Source: Sulfurimonas sp. RIFOXYB12_FULL_35_9
GTDB lineage: Bacteria > Campylobacterota > Campylobacteria > Campylobacterales > Sulfurimonadaceae
Length of the DNA: 53,489 bases
Direction: 5' to 3'
Assembly (NCBI GenBank): GCA_001829715.1
Contig: MICC01000121.1
Coordinates: 526 to 54,014 of the forward strand
Positions 1 through 9,202 of the stretch are shown piece after piece; positions within the stretch are counted from its first letter, which is position 1; each line of letters starts with the position of its first letter. A model generated the notes under the pieces. That model saw nothing but the letters and a program-made list of their open reading frames with translations. It did not search any database and was not told the DNA's origin. The position numbers were made by a program, and so were the translations under genes.

Positions 1-1207
1 CCGTATGATCTTGCATTCCAAAATATTGGGCAAGTTGCGGCATTGTGTTTTGAGTTAGCTCGCGGCAAAGATATATAGCTATTCTTCTTGCATAAACCAG
101 ATTTTTACTTCTGCCTTTTGAGCGGATTTCACTTGGTTTAATATTTAAATCTTTTGCAACATTTTGCGTAATAATATCAAGAGTAAGATTCGCACGATTT
201 TCTTGAAGCTGATCTTTCAATACATTTTTTGTAAATTGCAAATCTATATCTACATGCATGAGTTGTGAGTATGCATGCAGCTTTGAGAGGATACCTTCTA
301 TCTCACGAACATTGCTTTCAATAACGGTTGCTATGTAATGAATAATGTCTTTTGTAAGTGTGACTTTATTTATTTTGCACTTATTTTCGATAATTGCTAT
401 TTTAGTTTCAAGTTCAGGCGGTTGAATATCTGCGACAAGTCCATGTTCAAAACGGCTTTGAAGTCTTTTTTCAAGTCCGGCTATTTTTTTAGGGTGTTTA
501 TCGGCTGTTAGGATAATCTGTTTTCCGACGCCCTTTAGTGCTTCAAAAGTGTGGAAAAATTCCTCTTGAATTCCCTCTTTGTTGCTTAAAAACTGGATAT
601 CGTCTATGAGAAGAACATCGCATTTACGATATTTTTCTTGAAATCTCTCCATTGTTTTATTTCTTACATGACGAATAAAATCATTTAAAAACTGCTCAAC
701 TGTGGTGTAAATAACAATTTTCCCTTGATTTTGTAAAATATTTCCGGCTGCTTGCATAAGGTGAGTCTTTCCAAGTCCTACTCCACCGTAGATAAAAACA
801 GGATTATATAAAATACCGGGTTTTTCACTTACGCTTTTTATTGTTGCGTAAGCAAATTGATTTGAACCGCCGACCATAAAATTTTCAAATGTATGAGATG
901 GGTTAAGAAGTGAGTGCTGTTGCGGTTTTTGTTCTTTTTTTACTTCTGTTTTTTTGTCTTCAACTTGATTTTCCAGTAAAATTTTAACATCAACTTTAGT
1001 AGAATCTTGTATTTCAAAAAGATGTCTGATTTTAGCACCGTATCTATTTCTTATCCAGTTTAGTACCAAATTGTTGGGAGCATAAAAAATAGCCGTATCA
1101 CTTGTAGATTTTTTGGTGTCATAGATAAGATGTTTTATATATCTGTTGTATTCTATTTCAGGAATCTCTTCTTTTAGCAGAAGTAAAATTTTTTGACCGA
1201 TATTCAC
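1..1207 (-). CDS. dnaA: Chromosomal replication initiator DnaA (3' end cut by window edge)
   Basis: DnaA binds DnaA boxes at oriC, melts the duplex and loads the helicase. Reading the minus strand from a GTG at 1207 gives 402 codons without a stop. Domain I spans about residues 1-85, followed by a short K/E/Q-rich linker. The AAA+ domain has the Walker A motif GGVGLGKTHL (about 141-150) and Walker B LLIDDIQF. The DNA-binding signature begins at the edge (MQDHT), so only the last few dozen residues are missing. A DnaA-box-like sequence overlaps the start codon, which would suit autoregulation. It is divergent from ruvC, the arrangement known for Sulfurimonas and relatives. Identity is certain; the GTG start is the most likely one, as I see no ATG near it. 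Confidence 0.97.
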   Translation of the reverse strand, partial: MNIGQKILLLLKEEIPEIEYNRYIKHLIYDTKKSTSDTAIFYAPNNLVLNWIRNRYGAKIRHLFEIQDSTKVDVKILLENQVEDKKTEVKKEQKPQQHSLLNPSHTFENFMVGGSNQFAYATIKSVSEKPGILYNPVFIYGGVGLGKTHLMQAAGNILQNQGKIVIYTTVEQFLNDFIRHVRNKTMERFQEKYRKCDVLLIDDIQFLSNKEGIQEEFFHTFEALKGVGKQIILTADKHPKKIAGLEKRLQSRFEHGLVADIQPPELETKIAIIENKCKINKVTLTKDIIHYIATVIESNVREIEGILSKLHAYSQLMHVDIDLQFTKNVLKDQLQENRANLTLDIITQNVAKDLNIKPSEIRSKGRSKNLVYARRIAIYLCRELTQNTMPQLAQYFGMQDHT

Positions 1208-1307
1208 AAAAGAGCCTTTTATATATTTATGTGAATAGTAGCTATAATTCCCATAAATAAAGTTAAAACTATGTGAATAGCTCGTATATAACATGTGAAA
1301 GTAAAAA
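1200..1307. other. oriC part 1 (dnaA-ruvC intergenic region) with DnaA boxes
   Basis: The 100-bp AT-rich gap between divergent dnaA and ruvC holds several sites with the TTCAC core known for epsilonproteobacterial DnaA: ATATTCACA at 1200-1208, TGTGAATAG at 1230-1238 and again at 1272-1280 (minus-strand CTATTCACA), and a weaker TGTGAAAGT at 1294-1302. In this group the origin is often bipartite, flanking dnaA on both sides; the dnaA-dnaN half would be outside the window. The same stretch must hold both divergent promoters. Calling it the origin is inference from gene order and box clustering. Confidence 0.7.
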
Positions 1308-1787
1308 ATGACAATTTTAGGAATCGACCCAGGTACTAGAAAAATGGGCTATGCTCTTATCTCTTTGGAAAAAGGAAAGATAGCATTAATTGAGGCTGGA
1401 CTTATAAAGATAAAAGCCGAAGAGTTGCAGTTTCAGATACCTCAAATGGTTGAAGCTTTTGAGAGTATATTTAAAAATCATAAAATAGATGAAGTTGCAA
1501 TCGAAGATATTTTTTATGCGCATAATCCAAAAACAACCATAAAACTTGCCCAATTCCGCGGAGCGATTATGCTTATGCTTCTTCAGCAGTTTGGGCAATT
1601 TAACGAGTACACCGCACTTCAGGTAAAAAAGGCATTGACAGGAAACGGCAAAGCGACAAAAGAGCAGGTAGCATATATGGCAAAAATGCTTTTAAACATA
1701 AAAAAAGAGATAAAACCGCTCGATATAACAGACGCTATTGCCGTTGCCATTACTCATTCGCAAAGGGTTAGGCTAAAACTGCAGTAA
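1308..1787 (+). CDS. ruvC: Crossover junction endodeoxyribonuclease RuvC
   Basis: RuvC resolves Holliday junctions made during recombination, working with RuvAB. The 159-residue protein has the usual length. The four acidic catalytic residues are visible: D7 in GIDPGT, E66 in VAIEDIF, and D139 and D142 in [11 protein letters not shown]. The ATG at 1308 sits right after the origin-type intergenic region and has only a weak ribosome binding site. ruvC next to dnaA is a hallmark of Campylobacterota origin regions. Confidence 0.97.
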   Translation: MTILGIDPGTRKMGYALISLEKGKIALIEAGLIKIKAEELQFQIPQMVEAFESIFKNHKIDEVAIEDIFYAHNPKTTIKLAQFRGAIMLMLLQQFGQFNEYTALQVKKALTGNGKATKEQVAYMAKMLLNIKKEIKPLDITDAIAVAITHSQRVRLKLQ

Positions 1788-1864
1788 TTTTAATCTTGCC
1801 TCAAATCAAAGGGCAAAAAAATTAAAGATTGTATAATCCCTCTATTAAAAAATCAAGGAAAATT

Positions 1865-2830
1865 ATGAATCCATATCTAAATTTACCTGATGGACATCCG
1901 GTTAGAGTCTATTTGGAAGAAAATATGCTAATGAGGGGGTTAATCTCAAGTATCAGCAGCATAAACATAGTAGAAAATTTTGAAGAGTTTGAAGATAAGT
2001 TTAAAAAGCTTTGTCTTGTCGAGAAGCATTTTGCAAGAAAAGAGAACCAGCTTTTTCCATATCTTGAAAAGTACGGTTGGACAAGCCCCTCACAAAACAT
2101 GTGGGCTTTTCATGATGATATAAGAGCAGAGATAAAAACCGCAAGAGCTTTGGTTGAAGAGAAAAATATGCCTGCTTTGATGCAGCAGCTGCAGAGAGTT
2201 TTTGGAAGCCTAGAACATATTATGCAAGTTGAAGAGGGAAGACTTTTGCCAAATGCCATGAACATGTTGGATGAAGAGGACTGGAAAGAGATGAGAGCCG
2301 GAGATGAAGAGATAGGCTGGATGTTCGATAAAACACCCGCAGCGTATCCTCCGCATGTAGAGGGCGAATATATCCATCCGTCTCAAGACAAACAGAAGAG
2401 AAAACTTCCATTTTCACTTGATAACAGAATCAAGCTTGACGAGGGTTACATGTTACCGGAGCAGATTAACTGGCTTTTGAAGTTTATGCCTGTCGATATT
2501 ACTTATGTTGATGAAAATGACATCGTAATTTTTTATAACCGTGGGGATGATAGAGTATTTCCAAGAAGTGCGGGAATTATCGGAAGAGAAGTAAAATTCT
2601 GCCATCCTCCAAAATCCGTTGACCAAGTTTTGATGATTTTGCGCGAGTTTAAAGCAGGTCGCAGAGACGAGGCTGAGTTTTGGATAACTTTCAAAGGCAA
2701 GTTTATTCATATCCGTTACTTTGCTATCAGAGACGATGAGGGCAACTACAAAGGCGTTATAGAAGTTTCTCAAGATGTTACTCACATTAGAGGGTTAGAG
2801 GGTCAGCAGAGATTGTTGGACTGGGAATAA
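1865..2830 (+). CDS. Hemerythrin/PAS-domain protein (DUF438-like)
   Basis: A 321-residue soluble protein with two recognisable parts. The N-terminal half looks like a hemerythrin-type four-helix domain, with spaced H/E motifs such as EKHFARKENQLFPYLEK, FHDDIRAEI and LEHIMQVEEGRLLP that could bind a di-iron centre. The C-terminal half (from about residue 205) resembles a PAS domain (MPVDITYVDENDIVIFYN ... KGVIEVSQDVT). This layout is known from DUF438 proteins, proposed to sense oxygen or redox state. The ORF is open from 1829, but the ATG at 1865 has a good ribosome binding site (AAGGAAAA at 1854-1861) and starts the conserved sequence, so I use it. There is no output domain; partner and signal are unknown. 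Confidence 0.8.
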   Translation: MNPYLNLPDGHPVRVYLEENMLMRGLISSISSINIVENFEEFEDKFKKLCLVEKHFARKENQLFPYLEKYGWTSPSQNMWAFHDDIRAEIKTARALVEEKNMPALMQQLQRVFGSLEHIMQVEEGRLLPNAMNMLDEEDWKEMRAGDEEIGWMFDKTPAAYPPHVEGEYIHPSQDKQKRKLPFSLDNRIKLDEGYMLPEQINWLLKFMPVDITYVDENDIVIFYNRGDDRVFPRSAGIIGREVKFCHPPKSVDQVLMILREFKAGRRDEAEFWITFKGKFIHIRYFAIRDDEGNYKGVIEVSQDVTHIRGLEGQQRLLDWE

Positions 2831-2861
2831 GATATAATTTCAAAAAAATTAAGGAAAAGTG

Positions 2862-3173
2862 ATGTCAAAATTTGAAAATGTTACCGTAGTAAAAAAAGCA
2901 AATATCTACTATGATGGAAAAGTTACAAGCAGAACGGTTGAGTTTGCGGACGGTTCTAAAAAGACACTTGGGATTATGATGCCTGGGGATTACAGTTTTG
3001 GAACTGATGCTGCCGAGATTATGGAAATCATGAGCGGAGAGTTGGAAATAAAACTTCCAAACGAAGAGTGGAAAACACTTCACACTCCTGAGACATTCAG
3101 TGTGCCTGCAAATTCATCATTTGATCTAAAAATCAAAACAGTTACAGACTACTGCTGTTCTTATATAAAATAA
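2862..3173 (+). CDS. ppnP: Pyrimidine/purine nucleoside phosphorylase (PpnP/YaiE family)
   Basis: A 103-residue single-domain cupin protein of the PpnP (DUF1255) family, which splits nucleosides with phosphate. Family features are visible across the whole length: the N-terminal [20 protein letters not shown] stretch, the [11 protein letters not shown] turn, the [12 protein letters not shown] strand, and the C-terminal [11 protein letters not shown] and YCCSY. An in-frame GTG lies just before, but the ATG at 2862 is better spaced from AAGGAAA at 2851-2857. It follows the hemerythrin gene by 31 bp and may be co-transcribed with it. It converges on gltA across a hairpin. Confidence 0.93.
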   Translation: MSKFENVTVVKKANIYYDGKVTSRTVEFADGSKKTLGIMMPGDYSFGTDAAEIMEIMSGELEIKLPNEEWKTLHTPETFSVPANSSFDLKIKTVTDYCCSYIK

Positions 3174-3194
3174 CCCCGGATTAATACTCCGGAG
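3174..3194. terminator. Bidirectional terminator between ppnP and gltA
   Basis: Arms CCCCGGA (3174-3180) and TCCGGAG (3188-3194) form a short GC-rich hairpin with one mismatch, between convergent genes. It overlaps the gltA stop codon. A pyrimidine-rich run follows on the plus strand and an A/T-rich run on the other side. Confidence 0.6.
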
Positions 3195-4461
3195 TTCTCT
3201 CTTTTGGACCTGTATATAATTGTCTAGGACGGGCAATTTTTATACTCTTTTGCTGACTTAACTCACTCCACTGTGCAATCCAGCCCGGTGATCTGCCTAT
3301 TACAAATATGACCGCAAACATCTCTTTTGGAATTTTTAACGCTTGTAGAATAAGTCCTGAATAAAAATCGATATTTGGATATAAACTGCGGCTTATAAAG
3401 TACTCATCGTTTAGAGCAATCTTCTCTATTTTGTTTGCAACTTCGATAAGTTCACTGCTTATGCCTAACTCTTCCATAAGATCATTGCGGAGGTTTTTAA
3501 GAATGGTAGCACGAGGATCAAAGTTTTTATAGACACGGTGTCCAAATCCCATCAGTTTAAACGGGTCATCTTTATCTTTCGCTTTTGCTATAAACTCATC
3601 TACCCTATCAACTGTTCCTATCATCTCTAGTTGACGAATAACGCTCTCATTCGCTCCGCCGTGGCTTTTTCCCCATAAAGCACCGATGCCGGCACTTATG
3701 GCTGCGTAAGGGTGTGCATTTGTTGAGGCTAGATTTCTAACGGCAGTGGTTGATGCATTTTGTTCATGGTCGGCATGAAGAGTAAAGATAGTGTCAAGAG
3801 CTTTTATCTCTATGGGTTTTAACTCTATATAACTATGAGGATAAGCTCTTAACATGTAGAGAAAATTTTCCGTAAATCCTTTGTTCATATCAGGGTATAT
3901 AATAGGCAAGCCGTTAGAGTATCTATATGAAAAAGCCGCAAGTGTAGGAATCTTGGCAACAATTCTGTTTGCCATTTCAGTATATTCCTGAGAGTTTTTG
4001 ATCTCTAAGTGTTTATAGTAAAATGTTGATAGTGCTGAAACACCCGCCGAGAGAATTGCCATCGGATGTGCGCCGTCGGGGAAAGAGTCAAAGAGCTTTT
4101 TAATCCCCTCATGTACAAATGAGCGTTTTTTCATTTCCAGAGTAAAATTCTCAAGCTCCTCTTTAGTCGGCAGTTCGCCGTTTAAAAGAAGATAAGCCGT
4201 GTCTAAAAAACTTTTTTGATTTGCAAGGTACGCTATATCATACCCTCTATACATAAGTTTTCCCGCATCACCGTCTATATATGTAATGTCAGATTTACAA
4301 GATGCCGTGGATGTGTAACCCTCATCATAAGTAAACATTTTAGTCTCTTTGTAAAGAGTTGAAATATCAATTACGGACGGACCTACCGTCGCATCCAATA
4401 TCGGAAATTCATAACTTTTGCCGTCTCGATTGTTTGTTAGCGTTACCGTATCTCTACTCAT
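3181..4461 (-). CDS. gltA: Citrate synthase
   Basis: Condenses acetyl-CoA and oxaloacetate to citrate. The 426-residue protein is the usual length for type II citrate synthase. It shows the N-terminal beta region (LTNNRDGKSYEFPIL), the histidine motifs TIFTLHADHEQNAST and GALWGKSHGGANE, the FGHRVYKNFDPRA motif, and the C-terminal arginine stretch GWIAQWSE. In a group that fixes carbon by the reverse TCA cycle this enzyme can serve oxidative flux; the sequence does not tell the direction. A strong ribosome binding site (AAGGGG) precedes the ATG. It is last in a minus-strand run after trxC, with a 33-bp gap. Confidence 0.96.
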   Translation of the reverse strand: MSRDTVTLTNNRDGKSYEFPILDATVGPSVIDISTLYKETKMFTYDEGYTSTASCKSDITYIDGDAGKLMYRGYDIAYLANQKSFLDTAYLLLNGELPTKEELENFTLEMKKRSFVHEGIKKLFDSFPDGAHPMAILSAGVSALSTFYYKHLEIKNSQEYTEMANRIVAKIPTLAAFSYRYSNGLPIIYPDMNKGFTENFLYMLRAYPHSYIELKPIEIKALDTIFTLHADHEQNASTTAVRNLASTNAHPYAAISAGIGALWGKSHGGANESVIRQLEMIGTVDRVDEFIAKAKDKDDPFKLMGFGHRVYKNFDPRATILKNLRNDLMEELGISSELIEVANKIEKIALNDEYFISRSLYPNIDFYSGLILQALKIPKEMFAVIFVIGRSPGWIAQWSELSQQKSIKIARPRQLYTGPKERTPEY

Positions 4462-4494
4462 AATTTGCCCCTTTTTTGATAGTAAATAATTATA

Positions 4495-4917
4495 CTACAT
4501 AAACTGTGTAACCAATCTGTTTAAACTTGCCTCATCCAAAGCGCCTGATACTCTATGAACCTCTTTGGAATTTTTGAAAATAATAATTGTAGGAATGCTT
4601 CTTATGCCGAACCTGCTTCCGAGTAGTTGTTCATTTTCCGTATTCACCTTTGTAAAAAGTGCTTTTAGCGGAAATTTCGTTGCACTTTTCTCAAAATTTG
4701 GAGCCATCATTTTACATGGACCGCACCACGGCGCCCAAAAGTCAACCACCACTGGAATATCGCTATTTACGATGATTTCGTCAAAGTTAACAGTTGTTAA
4801 CTCAACGGGTTTTGTATCTAAAAGCGAGCTTTTACACTTTCCGCAATTTGCTTTTGCGTAAGACTCCTTTTGCGGAATATTGTTAACGCTTTTACAGTGC
4901 GGACATACAACTCTCAT
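4495..4917 (-). CDS. trxC: Thioredoxin 2 with N-terminal zinc finger
   Basis: A 140-residue cytoplasmic thioredoxin of the TrxC type. Two CxxC pairs at the N-terminus (CPHC at 5-8 and CGKC at 25-28) form the zinc ribbon that separates TrxC from TrxA. The active site WCGPC is at 64-68 within DFWAPWCGPCKMMAP, and the cis-proline loop is RSIPTIIIF. It lies 11 bp after htrA with a good ribosome binding site (AAGGAGA), so the two are likely co-transcribed. This pairs a periplasmic stress protease with a redox-stress thioredoxin. Confidence 0.93.
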   Translation of the reverse strand: MRVVCPHCKSVNNIPQKESYAKANCGKCKSSLLDTKPVELTTVNFDEIIVNSDIPVVVDFWAPWCGPCKMMAPNFEKSATKFPLKALFTKVNTENEQLLGSRFGIRSIPTIIIFKNSKEVHRVSGALDEASLNRLVTQFM

Positions 4918-4928
4918 GAAACTTCTCC

Positions 4929-6314
4929 TTAAAGCACAATTGCTAAAATATAGCCTCTGCGGAAGATAAAGACTCTCTTTTTATCTTTTGACGCCGTTGC
5001 TTTTTTAAAATCATCTAAAGTAGCTATTTCGCTCTCTTCTACTTGAATAATTATGTCATTTTTTCTTATGCCTGCGCTGTAAGCTTCGCTTTTTTCATCT
5101 ACATTAACGACTAACACACCGTTAATGGTAATGTTTAGCTGTTGTTTATGCGTAGAGTCAATTTGAGTTAGTTTTAGCCCCTTATACTCAAACTCTCCAT
5201 TTGTAATTTTGCTATCAAGTGTTGCTAGTGCAACATTTCTGCTCTCTACTTTTTTGTCTCTTAAAAATTTTACGATTACCACTTTAGACGGAGCATAAGA
5301 ACCTACAGTATTTTTTAGTTCACTCGCACTTGTTATTTTTTTGCCGTTGATTTCAATGATGAGATCTCCTCTTTTTAGTCCCGCTTTTGCAGCCGGCGAG
5401 TTATCCTCTACTCCCGTTATGAGAGCTCCGTAGTTATCATTGTAAAATTTACTCATATCATCACTGATATCTGAGATATTTACTCCCAAGTAGGCGCGTG
5501 TGTACTTTCCGCTATCTATCAAACTTGTTGCTACGGTTGTAACCATGTTAGATGGAATCGCAAAACCAATTCCTACGTTTCCGCCTGATTTTGAGATAAT
5601 TGCCGAGTTAATCCCTATTAAGTGTCCTGCAGAGTTTATAAGCGCTCCGCCTGAGTTTCCGGGGTTTATGGATGCATCCGTTTGTATAAAATCTTCATAC
5701 TCTACGATTCCCACGCCGCTTCTACCCGTTGCCGATACGATTCCCTGAGTGATAGTCTCACCTACTCCAAACGGATTGCCGAGTGCAAAAACAACATCTC
5801 CGACTTTTACTTTGTCAGAGTTATAAAATGTTATAGCATTTAGGTTTTTTGCTTCTATTTTGATGATAGCCAAATCACTCTTCTCATCTTTGCCGATAAC
5901 TTTAGCCTCATACTCTTTTTTGTCACCTGCGAGATTTACCGTGATTTGGTCGGCTCCGTCTATAACATGGTTGTTAGTAATGATATAGCCGTCCTTTGAA
6001 ACTATAACACCTGAGCCTAATGCTTGCTGAATTCTCTCTTGTGGAATATCCCCATATCCTTTAAAAAACTCTCTAAAAAACGGGTCGTTGAAAAATGGAT
6101 TTGCACTCAATTGGTTGCCATTTATCTCTTTTTTTATAGATATGTTTACGATGCTGCTTCTTACATTTTCTAAAACATTATTGTAAGAGAGTATGTAATT
6201 TTGTGCCGTGGGGTAATTTCTCTCCATGTCTTTTGGAGAATATTTAAACTCTACACCCTCTTTTGCATTTAAGAGTGACAGTGTTAGCAAGGATAGTAAA
6301 AATAACTTTTTCAT
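4929..6314 (-). CDS. htrA: Periplasmic serine protease/chaperone, HtrA/DegQ family
   Basis: A 461-residue Deg-type protease that degrades or refolds damaged envelope proteins. It has an N-terminal signal peptide (MKKLFLLSLLTLSLLNAKEG), then a trypsin-like domain with the catalytic triad H116 (TNNHVID), D147 (EKSDLAII) and S221 (NPGNSGGAL). Two PDZ domains follow: the first around residues 280-360 (AYLGVNIS ... GLKRGDLIIEINGK) and a second at the C-terminus (GVLVVNVDEKSEAYSAGIRKND). Length and order match Campylobacter HtrA. The ATG follows an AAAGGA ribosome binding site. A 79-bp gap separates it from the upstream small gene and can hold its promoter. Confidence 0.95.
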   Translation of the reverse strand: MKKLFLLSLLTLSLLNAKEGVEFKYSPKDMERNYPTAQNYILSYNNVLENVRSSIVNISIKKEINGNQLSANPFFNDPFFREFFKGYGDIPQERIQQALGSGVIVSKDGYIITNNHVIDGADQITVNLAGDKKEYEAKVIGKDEKSDLAIIKIEAKNLNAITFYNSDKVKVGDVVFALGNPFGVGETITQGIVSATGRSGVGIVEYEDFIQTDASINPGNSGGALINSAGHLIGINSAIISKSGGNVGIGFAIPSNMVTTVATSLIDSGKYTRAYLGVNISDISDDMSKFYNDNYGALITGVEDNSPAAKAGLKRGDLIIEINGKKITSASELKNTVGSYAPSKVVIVKFLRDKKVESRNVALATLDSKITNGEFEYKGLKLTQIDSTHKQQLNITINGVLVVNVDEKSEAYSAGIRKNDIIIQVEESEIATLDDFKKATASKDKKRVFIFRRGYILAIVL

Positions 6315-6393
6315 CTCAATTCCTTTAAAAATAAATTGAGAATATTCTATACCTAAATGGCTTATGAAATGTTAATGAAGAACCAACAAAAAG

Positions 6394-6759
6394 TTAATAG
6401 CTATCTTCTTGGTATTTTATAGATGCAGCTTTTATGTAACATGCAGAGTTTGTTATGTTAGAGAAGTTGTCATAATTTCCAATTCCAAAAGCGACTTGGC
6501 TCTGTGTAAATATTATGCTTATCCCACCACTCATATCTACATGTGGAAGTTTTGAGTTCTCAAGTAACTTAGCATCAATAATTTCGCTAAGTTCTAATTT
6601 AATAGTTATCCAGTCAAATTCTCTGGCACTATCTTGTACCGCTAGAGTGATTTTAATGATAGTAGGAGAGATGATTTCAAATGAACGAAGCTCTGCACCT
6701 TTGAAGCCATCAAATCTCTTTAAAAATGCAGATAAATCTTTTTTTAAAAGTGGCTTCAC
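6394..6759 (-). CDS. Hypothetical protein, translationally coupled to nrdA
   Basis: A soluble protein of about 121 residues that I do not recognise. It has no signal peptide, no membrane segment and no obvious catalytic motif. It begins lysine- and leucine-rich (KPLLKKDLSAFLKRFDGF) and continues as alternating beta-type segments. The frame is open to a GTG at 6774, but the GTG at 6759 overlaps the nrdA stop codon as GTGA, a typical coupling arrangement, so I use that start. Coupling suggests co-expression with ribonucleotide reductase; a functional link is only inference. Confidence 0.65.
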   Translation of the reverse strand: MKPLLKKDLSAFLKRFDGFKGAELRSFEIISPTIIKITLAVQDSAREFDWITIKLELSEIIDAKLLENSKLPHVDMSGGISIIFTQSQVAFGIGNYDNFSNITNSACYIKAASIKYQEDSY

Positions 6760-9122
6760 TGACACCCGACACACTCCATGCTTCTGTCTTCCACATCTTT
6801 TGACATCTCAGGAGATTGAGAACGAAGGTAGTAAGTTGATTTAAGACCTAATTTCCAAGCCAACATGTAGATCTCGTTTAGATATTTTCCGCTTGCTTTA
6901 TCAAGCGTTATAAATATATTTAAACTTTGCCCTTGATCTATCCATTTTTGGCGAATCGCTGCGGCTTTGATAAGCAGTGTTTGGTTCAAATCATAAGCAG
7001 GCGTATAATATGCCCAGGTTTCAGGAGAGAGTTCCGGAACAACAACGGGAATAAGTCCTGAGAGATTCTCTTCAAACCATTTTCGCTTAAATACCGGCTC
7101 AATCGCCTGAGTAGTTCCGGTTAAAATAGAGATAGAACTTGTCGGTGCAATTGCCATCAAATAACCGTTTCTCATGCCCTGTTTTTTTACTTTTGCTCTT
7201 AGTTCTTCCCACTCATATGAAGAAGCAAAAAGTCCGCCTCTATCAATGAGATTTTTAACTTCGGCATTTGCATAGTCCATCGGCATTATGCCTTTACTCC
7301 ATTTAGAACCTTCAAACTCAGGATAGACTCCTTTTTCAAGTGCGATATCCGAAGATGAAGAGATGGCATTAAAACTGACTGCTTCCATAATCTCATCTAT
7401 TTTATCGAAATGCTCTTGGCTTCCCCATGTTATTGCTTGTTGTGCCAGCATCTGCGCTTCACCCATAACGCCCAAACCGATTGCACGGCTTTTCATGTTA
7501 GTCCGTTTTACTTTTTCAAGCGGATAGAAGTTTAAATCTATTACATTGTCCAAAGCACGGATAGCGATAGGAACTATTCTATTTATATCCTCTCTAGTGT
7601 TTATACGAGAGAGATTTACCGAAGCTAGATTACAAACAGCAGTATCACCGTTTATTTTCTCTTTTTCAACTACATAAATTGCCTTAGCGTTTATGGTATC
7701 AAGAGCAGTTATCTTTTTAGCAGGTTTTTCTAAACCGCTGTCAACTTTTACAATCTCATCCTCTTCATAACTAACACTAGAGCCGTCTTCAAAAAGAATT
7801 TTAATTTTGTAGTGGTTAGGGTTTGTGTTTTGGAAAATCTCCGTACAAAGGTTGGAACTTCTTATAACACCCATGTGGTTGTTTGGGTTTGCACGGTTTG
7901 CATTATCTTTAAAACATAAAAATGGACTGCCGCTCTCAAAGTATGATGTCAGTATCTTTTTCCAGAGATTTTTAGCTTTTAGCTTCTCTTTGATGATGCT
8001 CTCATTTTCTTCAAGTTCTCTATATTTTTTGTTGAACTCTTCGCCGTAAAGAGTCGTCAGTTCACTACAATCATATGGGTCAAAGAGAGTCCAAATCCCA
8101 TCTTCTTCTACCCTTTGCATAAAGAGATCGTTTATCCAGAGCGCAGGAAAAAGATCATGTGCACGGCGACGCTCTTCGCCTGAGTTTTTCTTTAGATCCA
8201 AAAAGTCGTTTATATCTATATGCCACGGTTCCATGTAAACCGCAATCGCACCTTTTCTAGTTCCTAGCTGATCTACCGCTACGGCTATATCGTTTGTTAT
8301 TTTTAAAAACGGAATGGTTCCGCCTGCTGCGTTTTTATGCCCGTCGATGTAAGAACCCATTGAGCGAACATTTGTCCAGTCCCAACCGATTCCTCCGCCG
8401 AATTTTGACAAAAGTGCCATCTCTTTGTAAGAATCAAAAATTCCTTCAATGTTATCAGGAGTTGAACCGATGTAGCATGAGCTTAACTGGTGTCTTGTCG
8501 TTCTTGCATTTGAGAGAGTCGGAGTTGCTAACATAACTTCAAACGTGGAAATCATGTTATAAAATTTGAGAGCCCACTCTTCTCTGTTTTTTTCTTTTTG
8601 AGCCAAAAACATTGCAATCGCCATAAACATATGCTGTGGAAGTTCTATCGGGTTCGAGTTTCTATCTTTTATAAGATATCTATCGTAGAGTGTTTTAACT
8701 CCCAAATAATTAAACTGCATATCACGCTCAGGTTTTATATGTTTTTCCAACTCTTCAAGGTTGTACATCTCTTTTAAACCCAAAAGCAGTCTTCCCTCTT
8801 TTTCACCTTTTTCAAAATAACTCTTAAGAGATGAGTATCCCGTAAAGCCGTTTACTTGATGATATAGGTTAAATAAAAAAAGTCTTGATGCTACGAATGT
8901 CCAGTTTGGAGCATCTATATCAATCTTATCAACTGCAGTTTTGATAAGTGTTTGCTGTATCTCTTTAGATGTTATACCGTCACGAAATTGAATCTGCGCA
9001 TCAACTTCTAGTTCACTTTGAGAAACATTACTTAGACCTTCAACAGCGGCAGAAGTATATTTTTGAATTTTAGTAATATCCAGCTTTTCAGTTCTGCCGT
9101 TTCTTTTTATAATTGTAATCAT
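6756..9122 (-). CDS. nrdA: Ribonucleoside-diphosphate reductase class I, alpha subunit
   Basis: Reduces ribonucleotides to deoxyribonucleotides with the radical-carrying NrdB subunit, which is not in this window. The 788-residue protein starts with an ATP-cone regulatory domain (MITIIKRNGRTEKLD..., about residues 1-90). The barrel follows with LSSCYIGSTPDN, the active-site SNLCTEIFQNT, CNLASVNLSR, and the conserved tyrosine region near LRSQSPEMS. The C-terminal tail ends ECVGCQ, a CxxC pair fit to shuttle electrons from thioredoxin. The lone location of nrdA away from nrdB is common in Campylobacterota. It follows purB by 80 bp on the same strand. Confidence 0.96.
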   Translation of the reverse strand: MITIIKRNGRTEKLDITKIQKYTSAAVEGLSNVSQSELEVDAQIQFRDGITSKEIQQTLIKTAVDKIDIDAPNWTFVASRLFLFNLYHQVNGFTGYSSLKSYFEKGEKEGRLLLGLKEMYNLEELEKHIKPERDMQFNYLGVKTLYDRYLIKDRNSNPIELPQHMFMAIAMFLAQKEKNREEWALKFYNMISTFEVMLATPTLSNARTTRHQLSSCYIGSTPDNIEGIFDSYKEMALLSKFGGGIGWDWTNVRSMGSYIDGHKNAAGGTIPFLKITNDIAVAVDQLGTRKGAIAVYMEPWHIDINDFLDLKKNSGEERRRAHDLFPALWINDLFMQRVEEDGIWTLFDPYDCSELTTLYGEEFNKKYRELEENESIIKEKLKAKNLWKKILTSYFESGSPFLCFKDNANRANPNNHMGVIRSSNLCTEIFQNTNPNHYKIKILFEDGSSVSYEEDEIVKVDSGLEKPAKKITALDTINAKAIYVVEKEKINGDTAVCNLASVNLSRINTREDINRIVPIAIRALDNVIDLNFYPLEKVKRTNMKSRAIGLGVMGEAQMLAQQAITWGSQEHFDKIDEIMEAVSFNAISSSSDIALEKGVYPEFEGSKWSKGIMPMDYANAEVKNLIDRGGLFASSYEWEELRAKVKKQGMRNGYLMAIAPTSSISILTGTTQAIEPVFKRKWFEENLSGLIPVVVPELSPETWAYYTPAYDLNQTLLIKAAAIRQKWIDQGQSLNIFITLDKASGKYLNEIYMLAWKLGLKSTYYLRSQSPEMSKDVEDRSMECVGCQ

Positions 9123-9202
9123 TCTAATTTCCTAAATCATACATAACGTATCGTATTATTTTATTTTTATGCTAAAAGAAATATTAGCAGAATTTTGTCA
9201 CT

